The notes below the pieces were generated by a model, which saw only the letters and a program-made list of their open reading frames with translations, was not told the origin of the DNA and searched no databases. Shown piece by piece: positions 42,318 through 50,624 of a DNA stretch of 64,000 nucleotides; the first letter of the stretch is position 1, and every line of letters begins with the position of its first letter. The position numbers were made by a program, and so were the translations under genes. The stretch is taken from assembly GCF_008705135.1 (NCBI RefSeq), contig NZ_CP023694.1:4941001-5005000 (forward strand). Direction: 5' to 3'. The DNA comes from Streptomyces coeruleorubidus (GTDB taxonomy: Bacteria; Actinomycetota; Actinomycetes; Streptomycetales; Streptomycetaceae).

Positions 42318-43264
42318 CCCGGACCTTCCGTACGGCCGCGGTGATCGGCGCCGGGACCATCGGACTGTCCTGGACGGCCCTGTTCGCAGCGCACGGCTTG
42401 ACGGTCCGGGTGAGCGACCCGCGACCGGACCTCGCCGAGGCCGTGGACGAGGCCCTGGCGCGGTCCGCCCCGCAGCTCGCCGCCCGCGGCCTGGACGTGT
42501 CGGACCTCGCCGGCCGGGTGCACCTCGCCGCCGACGTCACCGAGGCGGTCCGGGACGCGGACGTCGTACAGGAGAGCGGCCCCGAGCGCGTGGAGTTCAA
42601 GCAGGACCTGTTCGCCACCCTGGCCCGGGAGGCGCCCGGCCACGCGCTGCTGCTCAGCTCCTCGTCGGCCATCCCGTCGACCGAGTTCACCAAGGAGCTG
42701 GCGGACGACGACGCGGCCCGCGTCCTGATCGGCCACCCCTTCAACCCGCCGCACCTCCTGCCGCTCGTCGAGGTCGTGCCAGGCGAACGCACCGGCGAGG
42801 ACGCCGTACGGGCCGCCGTCGACTTCTACACCTCGGTCGGCCGCACCCCGGTCGTCGAGCGCAAGGAGATCCCCGGCTTCGTCGGGAACCGGCTCCAGAA
42901 CGCGCTCAGCCGCGAGGCCGTGTACCTCGTCGAGCAGGGCGTGGTGACGCCCGAGGAGCTCGACACGGTGATGACCAACTCGCTGGGGCTGCGCTGGGCC
43001 ACGGTCGGGCCGTTCCTCGGCTCGCACCTGGGCGGCGGACCCGGCGGCTACCGGCACATGGCCGAGCACATCGGCGCCTCGATGAAGCGGATGTGGGCGG
43101 ACCTCGGCACCCCGTCCCAGAACGACGCACAACAGGAACGGCTCATCGCGGCCGTGGAACAGGCCTACGGCTCCGCCACGTACCCGGACCTCACCGAGAC
43201 GCGCGACCGCAGGCAACTCGCGGTCCTGTCCGCCCTGGACAGCACCGACAAGGAGGAGAACTGA
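42314..43264 (+). CDS. 3-hydroxyacyl-CoA dehydrogenase (NAD-dependent, carnitine-dehydrogenase-like length)
   Basis: A 316-residue dehydrogenase with the Rossmann motif VIGAGTIG (Gly12, Gly14, Gly17), SDPRP at the end of the second strand (NAD-type Asp), and the catalytic His141 in GHPFNPPHLLPLVEVVP. This is the general 3-hydroxyacyl-CoA / L-carnitine dehydrogenase family; the GHPFNPPHLLPLVE wording is shared by carnitine dehydrogenases, so the true substrate could be a 3-hydroxy acid other than hydroxybutyryl-CoA. ATG 42314 overlaps the preceding stop (ATGA). Confidence 0.9.
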   Translation: MTRTFRTAAVIGAGTIGLSWTALFAAHGLTVRVSDPRPDLAEAVDEALARSAPQLAARGLDVSDLAGRVHLAADVTEAVRDADVVQESGPERVEFKQDLFATLAREAPGHALLLSSSSAIPSTEFTKELADDDAARVLIGHPFNPPHLLPLVEVVPGERTGEDAVRAAVDFYTSVGRTPVVERKEIPGFVGNRLQNALSREAVYLVEQGVVTPEELDTVMTNSLGLRWATVGPFLGSHLGGGPGGYRHMAEHIGASMKRMWADLGTPSQNDAQQERLIAAVEQAYGSATYPDLTETRDRRQLAVLSALDSTDKEEN

Positions 43265-43265
43265 G

Positions 43266-44468
43266 ATGACCACCACGATGGAACCGCTCGAAGACCAGCT
43301 CGCCGCGGACTTCTACGCCTACGAGACGCTGCTGCCGGACGAGGAGCGCAAGATCCTCCTCAAGGCCCGCGCCCTCATGCGCGACGAGATCAAGCCGCTG
43401 GTCAACGCCAACTGGGCCAAGGGCGAGTTCCCCCGGGAACTCGTCGGCATCTTCCGCGACAGCGGCCTCGCCGGCCTGCCCTACGAGGGCTACGGCGAGC
43501 ACCGGCCCGCCGTCAGCAACCTGCTCAGCGGCATGCTGGCGATGGAACTGAGCCGCACCGACGCCTCGGTGGCCACCTTCTTCGGCGTCCACAACGGCCT
43601 CGCGATGTACTCCGTGCACTCCGGCGGCGACCAGGAGCAGCGCGACCGCTGGCTCCCGGAGATGGCCGCGATGGACAAGATCGGCGCGTTCGCCATGACC
43701 GAGCCGCTCGGCGGCTCCGACGTCGCGGGCGGCATGCGCACCACGGCCGAGCGCGAGGGCGACACCTGGGTCCTGAACGGCGCCAAGAAGTGGATCGGCA
43801 ACGCGACCTTCGCCGACTACGTCGTGGTGTGGGCGCGGGACGTCGACGACAACCACGTCAAGGGCTTCGTCGTCGAGAAGGGCACGCCTGGCTTCGACCC
43901 CGCGAAGATCGAGGGCAAGATCGCCTTCCGGATCGTCGAGAACGCCGAGATCACCCTCACCGACGTCCGGGTACCGGAGGCGAACCGCCTCCAGAACATC
44001 AACTCCTTCCGCGACGTCGCCGAGATCCTGCGCGCCACGCGCAGCGGGGTGGCCTGGCAGGCGCTGGGCGTCATGGCCGGCGCCTACGAACTGGCCCTCG
44101 ACTACGCCCGGGAGCGCCGTCAGTTCGGCCGCCCGATCGGCGGTTTCCAGCTCGTGCAGGATCTGCTGGTCAAGAGCCTGGGCAACATCACCGCGTCGTG
44201 GGGCATGCTGGCGCAGCTCGCCCGCCTGCAGGACGCCGGTGTCTTCCGCGACGAACACTCCGCCCTGGCCAAGGCGTTCGTCACCGCGCGGATGCGGGAG
44301 GTCGTGGCCTGGAGCCGGGAGATCTTCGGCGGCAACGGAATCCTCCTGGACCACGACATCGCCAGGTTCTTCGCCGACGCCGAGGCGATCTACTCCTTCG
44401 AGGGCACCCGCGAGATGAACACCCTGATCGTCGGCAAGGCGATCACGGGCCGGAGCGCGTTCGTGTGA
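43266..44468 (+). CDS. Acyl-CoA dehydrogenase
   Basis: A 400-residue FAD acyl-CoA dehydrogenase. Seen are AFAMTEPLGGSDVAGGM (FAD-contacting loop), WVLNGAKKWIGNATFADYVVVWARD, RRQFGRPIGGFQLVQDLLV and the catalytic base Glu379 in YSFEGTREMN. It resembles the glutaryl-CoA dehydrogenase branch in its VVWARD...KGFVVEKGTPGF and FEGTREMNTLIVGKAITG segments, but the Arg that binds the glutaryl carboxylate in that enzyme is not evident, so the substrate may differ. Last gene of the CoA operon, one base after the dehydrogenase stop; followed by a clear terminator. Confidence 0.92.
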   Translation: MTTTMEPLEDQLAADFYAYETLLPDEERKILLKARALMRDEIKPLVNANWAKGEFPRELVGIFRDSGLAGLPYEGYGEHRPAVSNLLSGMLAMELSRTDASVATFFGVHNGLAMYSVHSGGDQEQRDRWLPEMAAMDKIGAFAMTEPLGGSDVAGGMRTTAEREGDTWVLNGAKKWIGNATFADYVVVWARDVDDNHVKGFVVEKGTPGFDPAKIEGKIAFRIVENAEITLTDVRVPEANRLQNINSFRDVAEILRATRSGVAWQALGVMAGAYELALDYARERRQFGRPIGGFQLVQDLLVKSLGNITASWGMLAQLARLQDAGVFRDEHSALAKAFVTARMREVVAWSREIFGGNGILLDHDIARFFADAEAIYSFEGTREMNTLIVGKAITGRSAFV

Positions 44469-44495
44469 CGCGGACCCGCCGGGTCCGGACGAAGC

Positions 44496-44520
44496 AACCC
44501 CAGGTCTTGGACCTGGGGTT
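44496..44520 (+). terminator. Intrinsic terminator after the acyl-CoA dehydrogenase gene
   Basis: An 11-bp perfect stem (44496-44506 with 44510-44520), three-base loop, leading into TTTCGTC. It starts 28 bp after the stop codon. Confidence 0.85.
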
Positions 44521-44622
44521 TCGTCATGCTCTGCGGCGTCGTCCGACTGTCCGGTTCGAGTGTTTCACTGAACGGCTGTGAGTGGGACCCTGACGAGCAC
44601 CCTCGGGAAAGGAAGCGCCGGC

Positions 44623-45045
44623 ATGATCGAGTGGAGGCCGCTGGGCACCGGAGCCAGGCCCGTTCCGCGGCCCATGGCGACACCGCTGGTGTGGGCCGGG
44701 GCGTTCGGCGGCGCGCTGGTGCTGGTGGCACTCCTGAACACCGTGGTGGGGACCGACCGCCCCGGACTGGCCCTGCTCGCGCTGTCCCTGCTGGCCGCCG
44801 TGCTCGGCCTGTGCGCACGCTTCACGGCGGCCCCCGGAACGGCCGTCCTGTGCTGGCTGTTCCTCAACGGCTTCGCCATCCCGCCCGCGGGCATCCTCAC
44901 CTGGGTCGGCCCCCGCGACACGACATGGCTGGCCTGCCTGCTCACCGCCACGCTCGTGGGCACGGCCCTGGCCCGCGTCGCCCACGCCCGCGCGGCCTAC
45001 CGGCGCCTGGCACCCGGGCGGGGCGACGGACCGTACGGCTCCTGA
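44623..45045 (+). CDS. Small integral membrane protein of unknown function
   Basis: A 140-residue protein with about four membrane helices (ATPLVWAGAFGGALVLVALL, LLALSLLAAVLGLCA, TAVLCWLFLNGFAIPPAGIL, TTWLACLLTATLVGTALARV), leaving short loops. The layout resembles the sensor membrane portion of some kinases (DUF4118-like) without a kinase, but this is only a similarity of form. ATG 44623 has AAAGGA upstream; GTG 44578 would add 15 residues. It is convergent with the arginine deiminase gene. Confidence 0.75.
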   Translation: MIEWRPLGTGARPVPRPMATPLVWAGAFGGALVLVALLNTVVGTDRPGLALLALSLLAAVLGLCARFTAAPGTAVLCWLFLNGFAIPPAGILTWVGPRDTTWLACLLTATLVGTALARVAHARAAYRRLAPGRGDGPYGS

Positions 45046-45112
45046 CCGTCCGTTCCGCCGCCCCGGGCCGACGGGCGGCCCGAACCACCCGCCGCCTGCT
45101 CCTCGTTACGGA

Positions 45113-47095
45113 TCAGCGCGCCGGGCGCTGCCACCACGCGGCCGTCGCGTCGCGCAGGGTGTTGGTGCCGCAGTGCACCTCGCCCATGCCGAGGTGGTAC
45201 GTGTACCAGTCGTCGATGTACGACACCTTCAGGCCGACCCGCTGGTAGGCGGCGGTGACGGCCTGCGTGAAGATGTCCTTGCCGCCGATGACGGGCCCCC
45301 ACTGGCGCGGGGCGAGGTAGCGGTCGCGCGCGAGGAGCACGCCGTTGACCGCTCCGGGAACGTACGCGCTGGTCATCACCGTCGCCGCAGCCGCCGCACG
45401 CGAGCCGGCCGGGTTCTCGGCGAGCCACTTCTGCTGGCCGCGGTCCCCGAGGCTGTCCACGAGGTCGGAACCGGCGCCCATGCGCGTCAGACGCGGCACG
45501 GGAATCTCGTCGCCTTCGGCGGTCATGACCTCCGACTCGCGGGTGTACAGCGCGGGCACCCGCACGATCTCCCCGTCGGTGACGCCCGTCTCCCGCTTCA
45601 GGATCTCCAGGTTGGCCGCGATGCGCTGCGCGGCCATCTCGTTGTCGGCCACCAGGTGCTTGGAGGCGAGCGCCTGGTCGATGGTCTCCTTGGGCGCCGG
45701 GATGTCACTGCGGCCCGGGACGGAGAACATCTTCGTCTTGCCGTGGCCGTCGCGCTTGGCGTCGCGCAGCAGCTTCAGCCCCGCCTGCGGGTCGGCGAGG
45801 CCGAGGCGCCAGCCGCGCGGGGTGTCGGCGGGCAGGAACTGCACGAACTCGTCAACGTGCCCCACGCCCAGCCAGGAGGTGTCCAGCAGCAGCGGGTCCT
45901 GCAACCCCTGCGACTTGAGCATCGTCCGCATCACCTTGGACGGCCGCGCCCCGCTGTCCTTGCGCTCGCCCATGATGATCCGCCCGGCCGGGAAGGAGCG
46001 CCCGCCGTGCGCGTAGGGCGGGATGGTCTCCAGATTCCCCATGGAGTTGAGCGACCAGTCGTCGGGCTCGGCCCGGTCGGTCACCTGCACCACACCGACG
46101 TCCCGGCCGCGCACCTTCTCGAACAGCTCCCGGCCCGCATCCCGGTCCGGCTGGGCGGAACGCAGCATCACGCGCATCACGTGCCGCTGACCGCCCGGCC
46201 CGGTCATGCTGACGTAGGCCGGTTCGACGAAGTCCTGGGTCCAGGGGTCGGCGTACTTCTTGAACTTGACCAGCGGTGCGGTGACACCGGCCTTCTTGAC
46301 TTCCTTGCCGAGTTCAGCGACGAACTTCTGCTGAAGACGGCTGTACGGGCCCTCGCCCTGGACCTCGGTCACCATCACCTGCTGGGTGTTCTGCAGATGA
46401 TGGTGGGTCAGCAGCGGCGCGACGCGCAGGGTCACGGAGTCGGAGGTGGACTTCTGCCCGGACGTCACCGTCAGCCGGACCACCGCACGGCCGTCCCACT
46501 TCGCGCTGTCCCGGACGACATCGGTGCCCTCGACACCGAACTCCACGCCGGACCGCAACTCGGCGGCGGTCAGCCGGGTCTTGGACGTCACCGCTGTCCA
46601 CTTGCCGGAACGCTTGAGGAAGACGCGGGCATGCTCGCCTCCCGTGGTGACCTTCAGCCTGCCCTGGGCTTCCTTGCCCAGCCCCGGCATGGGGACGGAA
46701 CGGACCCGGGCGAGGTCGGCGGCGTCCGCGCTGCCGTTGACCTTCGTGTCGGAGCCGTCGTTGCACGCGGCCAGCTTGGCGTCGGACAGCGGCTTGCCGC
46801 CCGGCCCGCTCACCGGGCACCGCTTGCTGTCGTCGTCGAGGTTGGGCAGATAGACGGCTCCACGCCCGACGGACCAGCGGTCCTCACCGTCCTTGTCGCT
46901 GCCGCCCGTGACATCGACCCGTCCGTCGCGGTTCACATCCGCCCGCAGATCGGCGCGGCCACCCGTCTCGGCGGCCAAGGCGGAACCGGCCGGCCCCGCC
47001 AGCACGGATCCCGCGGCGGCGAGAGCCAGGACGACGGACCCGGCCGGGTACAGGCGCGAAGGTCTACGTGTACGTATCCGCGTACGTGAACGCAC
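45113..47095 (-). CDS. Secreted protein-arginine deiminase (PAD) family protein
   Basis: A 660-residue protein with a signal peptide (Arg-rich start, core SVVLALAAAGSVLAGPAG). It has EF-hand-like ADVNRDGRVDVTG (about residues 51-63), a middle beta domain, and a C-terminal deiminase domain with every catalytic residue of vertebrate PADs: Asp288 in WTQDF, His413 and Asp415 in GHVDEF, and Cys642 in GEVHCGTN. PADs convert peptidyl-arginine to citrulline, in animals under calcium control. GTG 47095 has AGAGGA upstream and gives a good signal peptide; GTG 47158 would spoil it. The AraC/GlxA regulator lies 76 bp upstream on the same strand. The substrate, external if the signal works, is unknown. 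Confidence 0.9.
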   Translation of the reverse strand: MRSRTRIRTRRPSRLYPAGSVVLALAAAGSVLAGPAGSALAAETGGRADLRADVNRDGRVDVTGGSDKDGEDRWSVGRGAVYLPNLDDDSKRCPVSGPGGKPLSDAKLAACNDGSDTKVNGSADAADLARVRSVPMPGLGKEAQGRLKVTTGGEHARVFLKRSGKWTAVTSKTRLTAAELRSGVEFGVEGTDVVRDSAKWDGRAVVRLTVTSGQKSTSDSVTLRVAPLLTHHHLQNTQQVMVTEVQGEGPYSRLQQKFVAELGKEVKKAGVTAPLVKFKKYADPWTQDFVEPAYVSMTGPGGQRHVMRVMLRSAQPDRDAGRELFEKVRGRDVGVVQVTDRAEPDDWSLNSMGNLETIPPYAHGGRSFPAGRIIMGERKDSGARPSKVMRTMLKSQGLQDPLLLDTSWLGVGHVDEFVQFLPADTPRGWRLGLADPQAGLKLLRDAKRDGHGKTKMFSVPGRSDIPAPKETIDQALASKHLVADNEMAAQRIAANLEILKRETGVTDGEIVRVPALYTRESEVMTAEGDEIPVPRLTRMGAGSDLVDSLGDRGQQKWLAENPAGSRAAAAATVMTSAYVPGAVNGVLLARDRYLAPRQWGPVIGGKDIFTQAVTAAYQRVGLKVSYIDDWYTYHLGMGEVHCGTNTLRDATAAWWQRPAR

Positions 47096-47171
47096 AGCAT
47101 GTTCCTCTCGGTTGGGGGGTTCGCTGTGCAAGAGGAGGAACAGCGGCTGTGCGTTCACTGTGTGGCCGGAG

Positions 47172-48137
47172 TTACTCCACTGCCGGCCGGTTGGAGCCGG
47201 GGGCCGAGCGGAAGGTCCGGCGGTAGGTGTCCGGAGGCACGCCGACCGTGCGGTTGAAGTGCCGGCGCAGCGTCGTGGCGGTGCCCATGCCGGTGGCCGC
47301 CGCGATGGCGTCGACCACGTCGTCGGTGGTCTCCAGCAGCTCCTGGGCGCGGCGGATCCGTTGGGTCAGCAGCCATTGCAGCGGAGTGGTGCCGGTCACC
47401 GCCCTGAAGTGGCGGCCCAGATGGCGCGAGCTCATTCCCGCCCGGCGTGCCAGGTCCTCCACGGTGAGCGGCTGGTCGAGACGCTCGACCGCCCAGGGCA
47501 ACAGCGCGGCGAGCGGGTGGTCGTCCCGGGTGGGCACGGGGGCGGCGACGAACTGGGCCTGGCCACCGGCCCGGTGCGGCGGCACGACCAGGCGGCGGGC
47601 CACGGCGTTGGCGACGGACGAACCGTGGTCGAGACGGACCAGGTGCAGACACAGGTCCATCGCGGCCGCCTTGCCGGCCGAGGTCAGCACGCTGCCGTTG
47701 TCCACGTAGAGCACGTCCGGATCGACCTCCACCCGCGGGTAGCGGGCGGCCAGCGCCCCCGTGTGGGCCCAGTGCGTGGTCGCGCACCTGCCGTCCAGCA
47801 GTCCGGCGGCGGCCAGCACGAACGCGCCCGTGCACAGGGAGGCCACCCGCGCCCCCGCCTCGTGGGCCGCACGCACGGCACCGACCAGCTCGGCCGGCGG
47901 CTCCACGTCGGTGTCCGCCCAGCCGGGCACGATCACGGTGTCCGCCTCCCGAAGCCCGTCGAGCCCCTGGTCGGACTCCAGCCGGAACCGCCCGACCCGC
48001 ACGGAGTCCACCCCGCAGACCCGGACGTCGTACCAGGGCACGCCCACGCCCACCGGGGCCGACCCGAACACCTCATAGGCCAGGGACAGTTCGAAGTGCA
48101 GCATCCCGTCGGTGACGGCGAGCGCGACAGTGGTCAT
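47172..48137 (-). CDS. GlxA-type AraC family regulator with DJ-1/PfpI domain
   Basis: A 321-residue regulator. The N-terminal DJ-1/PfpI-like domain (~1-180) has SLCTGAFVLAAAGLLDG with the usual Cys and TTHWAHT, and the C-terminal AraC domain has two helix-turn-helices (LTVEDLARRAGMSSRHLGRHF, and VVDAIAAATGMGTATTLRRHFNR ending in GVPPDTYRRTF). Such regulators often govern metabolism of arginine, quaternary amines or similar compounds. ATG 48137 chosen; ATG 48158 is possible. Upstream of and codirectional with the arginine deiminase gene, so joint expression or control of it is likely. Confidence 0.92.
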   Translation of the reverse strand: MTTVALAVTDGMLHFELSLAYEVFGSAPVGVGVPWYDVRVCGVDSVRVGRFRLESDQGLDGLREADTVIVPGWADTDVEPPAELVGAVRAAHEAGARVASLCTGAFVLAAAGLLDGRCATTHWAHTGALAARYPRVEVDPDVLYVDNGSVLTSAGKAAAMDLCLHLVRLDHGSSVANAVARRLVVPPHRAGGQAQFVAAPVPTRDDHPLAALLPWAVERLDQPLTVEDLARRAGMSSRHLGRHFRAVTGTTPLQWLLTQRIRRAQELLETTDDVVDAIAAATGMGTATTLRRHFNRTVGVPPDTYRRTFRSAPGSNRPAVE

Positions 48138-48256
48138 GTCCGGAACTGTACGGGGCATGTCGTTCCGGACACTCGCGGTGGACGGCTCAAGGTGGCCAGG
48201 ATGTAGGTAACAGCTCGCGACGGACCGGATGACGAGCACTCGACGGGGGAGCACCC

Positions 48257-49333
48257 ATGGGAACAGGAACAGGAACAGGAACAGGACCGGCAAAGCCGGC
48301 ACGGACGGTGACGGTGTACGGCGCGTACGGCCACACGGGACGCTTCGTGGTGGCTGAACTGCGCGCTCGCGGGTTCGTCCCGATCCTCGCGGGCCGCGAC
48401 GCGGACAAACTGAGCGCGCTGGCGGCATCCGCCCCGGGCCTGGAGGTCCGCCCGGCCTCGATCGACGACCCGGCGTCGCTCGACCGCGCCCTGGCAGGCG
48501 CGGCCGCCGTGATCAACTGCGCCGGGCCCTTCGCCCTGACCGCCGCGCCCGTGATCGAGGCGGCCCTGCGCGCCGGAATCCCGTACGTGGATGTGGCGGC
48601 CGAGATCGAGGCCAACGCCGACACGTTCACGCACTTCGCGGACCGAGCCCGGCAGGCGGGAGCGGTGATCGTCCCCGCGATGGCCTTCTACGGCGGCCTG
48701 GGCGACCTCCTGACCACGGCCGCGATGGGCGACTGGACGACGGCCGACGAAGCGACCATCGCGTACGGACTGAGCGGCTGGTACCCCACCCCCGGGACAC
48801 GCACCGCTGGCACGGTCTCCCGCGAACGGCGGTCCGGCCGCCGAGTCCGCTACACGAACGGCCGGCTGGAGTACCACGACACCGAACCGACCCTCCTGAA
48901 GTGGCCCTTCCCCGATCCGATGGGCACCAAGGAGGTCATCGGCGACTTCACGATGGCCGACGTGGTCACCATCCCCAGCCACCTCGCCATCCCCGAGGTA
49001 CGCACCCACATGACGACGGAAGCGGCAGGAGACCTCTCGTCCCCGGACACACCGGCCCCGACGCCGACGGACGAGACCGGCCGCTCCGACCAGACCTTCC
49101 TCGTCGAAGCCGTCGTCCGCTCCGGCGGTAACGAACGCCGCGCCGTGGCAACGGGCCAGGACATCTACGCCGTCACGGCACCGCTGGCGGTGGAGGCGGT
49201 CGACCGCATCCTCACGGGCCGCACGCACGCGGTAGGCGTAGCCTCCGCGGGCCAGATCTTCGACGCCGCGGACTTCCTCGGGGCGCTGGCGCCGCACATC
49301 ACCTTCGAACTCGCCCTGGACGACGTCAACTGA
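48257..49333 (+). CDS. Saccharopine dehydrogenase-like NAD(P)-binding protein
   Basis: A 358-residue oxidoreductase-type protein. After a Gly/Thr repeat (residues 2-9, from a hexanucleotide repeat) comes the Rossmann motif VTVYGAYGHTGRFVVAEL, ILAGRDADKLSAL, INCAGPFALTAAPVIEAAL and IPYVDVAAEIE, the pattern of saccharopine dehydrogenase NADP-binding / trans-acting enoyl reductase-like proteins. The C-terminal part resembles the same family. The reaction cannot be inferred. ATG 48257 follows GGGGGAGCACCC. Divergent from the AraC gene. Confidence 0.85.
   Translation: MGTGTGTGTGPAKPARTVTVYGAYGHTGRFVVAELRARGFVPILAGRDADKLSALAASAPGLEVRPASIDDPASLDRALAGAAAVINCAGPFALTAAPVIEAALRAGIPYVDVAAEIEANADTFTHFADRARQAGAVIVPAMAFYGGLGDLLTTAAMGDWTTADEATIAYGLSGWYPTPGTRTAGTVSRERRSGRRVRYTNGRLEYHDTEPTLLKWPFPDPMGTKEVIGDFTMADVVTIPSHLAIPEVRTHMTTEAAGDLSSPDTPAPTPTDETGRSDQTFLVEAVVRSGGNERRAVATGQDIYAVTAPLAVEAVDRILTGRTHAVGVASAGQIFDAADFLGALAPHITFELALDDVN
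48260..48283 (+). repeat. Hexanucleotide repeat (GGAACA x4) at the 5' end of the coding region
   Basis: Four perfect copies of GGAACA follow directly after the ATG, with a fifth degenerate copy (GGACCG). They encode a Gly-Thr tract. Copy-number change would not shift the frame but would alter N-terminal length. Confidence 0.9.
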
Positions 49334-49395
49334 TGGATCCCGGGCGTACGATTCGGCCGTGATTGCCGCTTTGGCCGGTGGGTTATGAAGTACTC

Positions 49396-49965
49396 ATGAG
49401 TCTGACTGGTCAGCTGGCGACGTTGCTCGGCGTGGCGTTGGGCGCGGTCTTGTCGATGGCGACAACCATGATCGTGGAGAAGGCCCGATGGCGCCGCGAG
49501 CAGTCCGTCCGGTGGGATGAGCGTCGTCTGAGCGCGTATGCCGAGTACGCCCATGCCGTGAAGGTAATCGCGCACCGCTACCGGCGGATCGCAGTCGCCA
49601 AGGGCATTGCTGCGAGCGGAGCCGCTCCGCTGGAGCCCACCGACGAGGTTCTCGCCGAAGTGGCGGAGGCCGAGGTCCAGCGCTCTGCACTCGCAGAGAC
49701 GGTGTGGCTGCTGGGGGACGCAAAGACGAACACGGCCGCTGTCAGGCTGAACCACTGCCTGTGGCATCTGGAGTGGCTGGCCCGTGAGCTTCCGACAAGA
49801 GGACAGGGCGGCTGGGACCAGGCGTACGAGGATTTCCGGCAGGCCCGGCATCGTTTCCTGCAACTGGCTCGCGCCGGCCTCGGCGTGCGAGGGACGCGCA
49901 TAGCGGAGTCAGTTCCCTGGCCGCCACCTTGGAAGGGCGACCTTTCCCAAGACCCCGTACCTTGA
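49396..49965 (+). CDS. Small membrane-anchored protein of unknown function
   Basis: A 189-residue protein with one N-terminal membrane helix (LATLLGVALGAVLSMATTMIV) followed by a highly charged helical cytoplasmic domain (EKARWRREQSVRWDERRLSAY, AEYAHAVKVIAHRYRR). The same layout occurs in the protein at 50625-51089, suggesting a shared small family. Codon use is less GC-biased than in the neighbours. ATG 49396 is chosen over the upstream ATG 49363. Function unknown. Confidence 0.75.
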   Translation: MSLTGQLATLLGVALGAVLSMATTMIVEKARWRREQSVRWDERRLSAYAEYAHAVKVIAHRYRRIAVAKGIAASGAAPLEPTDEVLAEVAEAEVQRSALAETVWLLGDAKTNTAAVRLNHCLWHLEWLARELPTRGQGGWDQAYEDFRQARHRFLQLARAGLGVRGTRIAESVPWPPPWKGDLSQDPVP

Positions 49966-50053
49966 CCTGCGGACAGGCAGAAGGCTTGCACACGACGGGC
50001 CTTCTCCCTGCCCTGGGTGTTGTCGGGCACCTTGGTGAGCTGGGTTTTGCTCG

Positions 50054-50569
50054 TCAGGAACGGTGGGCTCGTGCGCCTGGTGTTCGTCGTTGGCCGTCAT
50101 TGGCCGCTGTGACTCTCTGGTGGGACCGCAGGGCGGTTCGCAGAGCTTCGAGCTCGGTTCGGGGAAACGGCCGGCCCCATTGGGACTCATAGGCCTCTTC
50201 GCCCTGCTCGTGATCGATCCGGTCGAAGGCCCGGACGGCGGATCGTGCGAGTGCCGTGATGGTGTGGCGGCCTGACCAGACAACTGCCCCCGTGCTGTCC
50301 GGGGCTTGGACGCCGTCAGCCAGGACCAGGCGGATATCGACCACAGATCCGTCCCCGCCGAAGAACCACCGGTACACCTGCGGCTCGGCCTCCAACTCGG
50401 CGCGTGTTTCCTCGTCACCGTGGATGAGCCGGGCAACGGCGTAGAGGAACTGCTCGGGTGCGTCAGTGAGGTAAGAAGCGACGGCCTCTGCCTCGCCATG
50501 ATCATCAGCCACCTCGACGACGGCCCAGCCGTGACTGCCCAGCGTCCAGGTGATCGCCAGAGACGACAT
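50054..50569 (-). CDS. Hypothetical protein
   Basis: A 171-residue soluble protein with no recognised domain. The N-terminal part has alternating strands (AITWTLGSHGWAVVEVADDHG), then helices (AVASYLTDAPEQFLYAVARL), a VYRWFFGGDGSVVDIRLVLADG strand pair and a charged C-terminus. ATG 50569 has an excellent GGAGGG site upstream. It lies in the less GC-rich patch together with the two membrane-anchored proteins and is transcribed after the protein at 50625-51089 with a gap of 55 bp. Confidence 0.7.
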   Translation of the reverse strand: MSSLAITWTLGSHGWAVVEVADDHGEAEAVASYLTDAPEQFLYAVARLIHGDEETRAELEAEPQVYRWFFGGDGSVVDIRLVLADGVQAPDSTGAVVWSGRHTITALARSAVRAFDRIDHEQGEEAYESQWGRPFPRTELEALRTALRSHQRVTAANDGQRRTPGARAHRS

Positions 50570-50624
50570 CTCGCCCTCCTCCGGGGTGACTCTCGGGGTG
50601 ACTCTATGGTCCTGCTCAAGTGCC

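Noticed and set aside
44496..44520. Hairpin considered as part of a small RNA or tRNA
   Set aside because: An 11-bp stem with 3-base loop and T-rich end directly after a stop codon is fully explained as a terminator.
47096..47158. Longer start for the arginine deiminase (GTG 47158)
   Set aside because: It would place an extra 21 residues before the signal peptide, whereas GTG 47095 has AGAGGA at proper distance.
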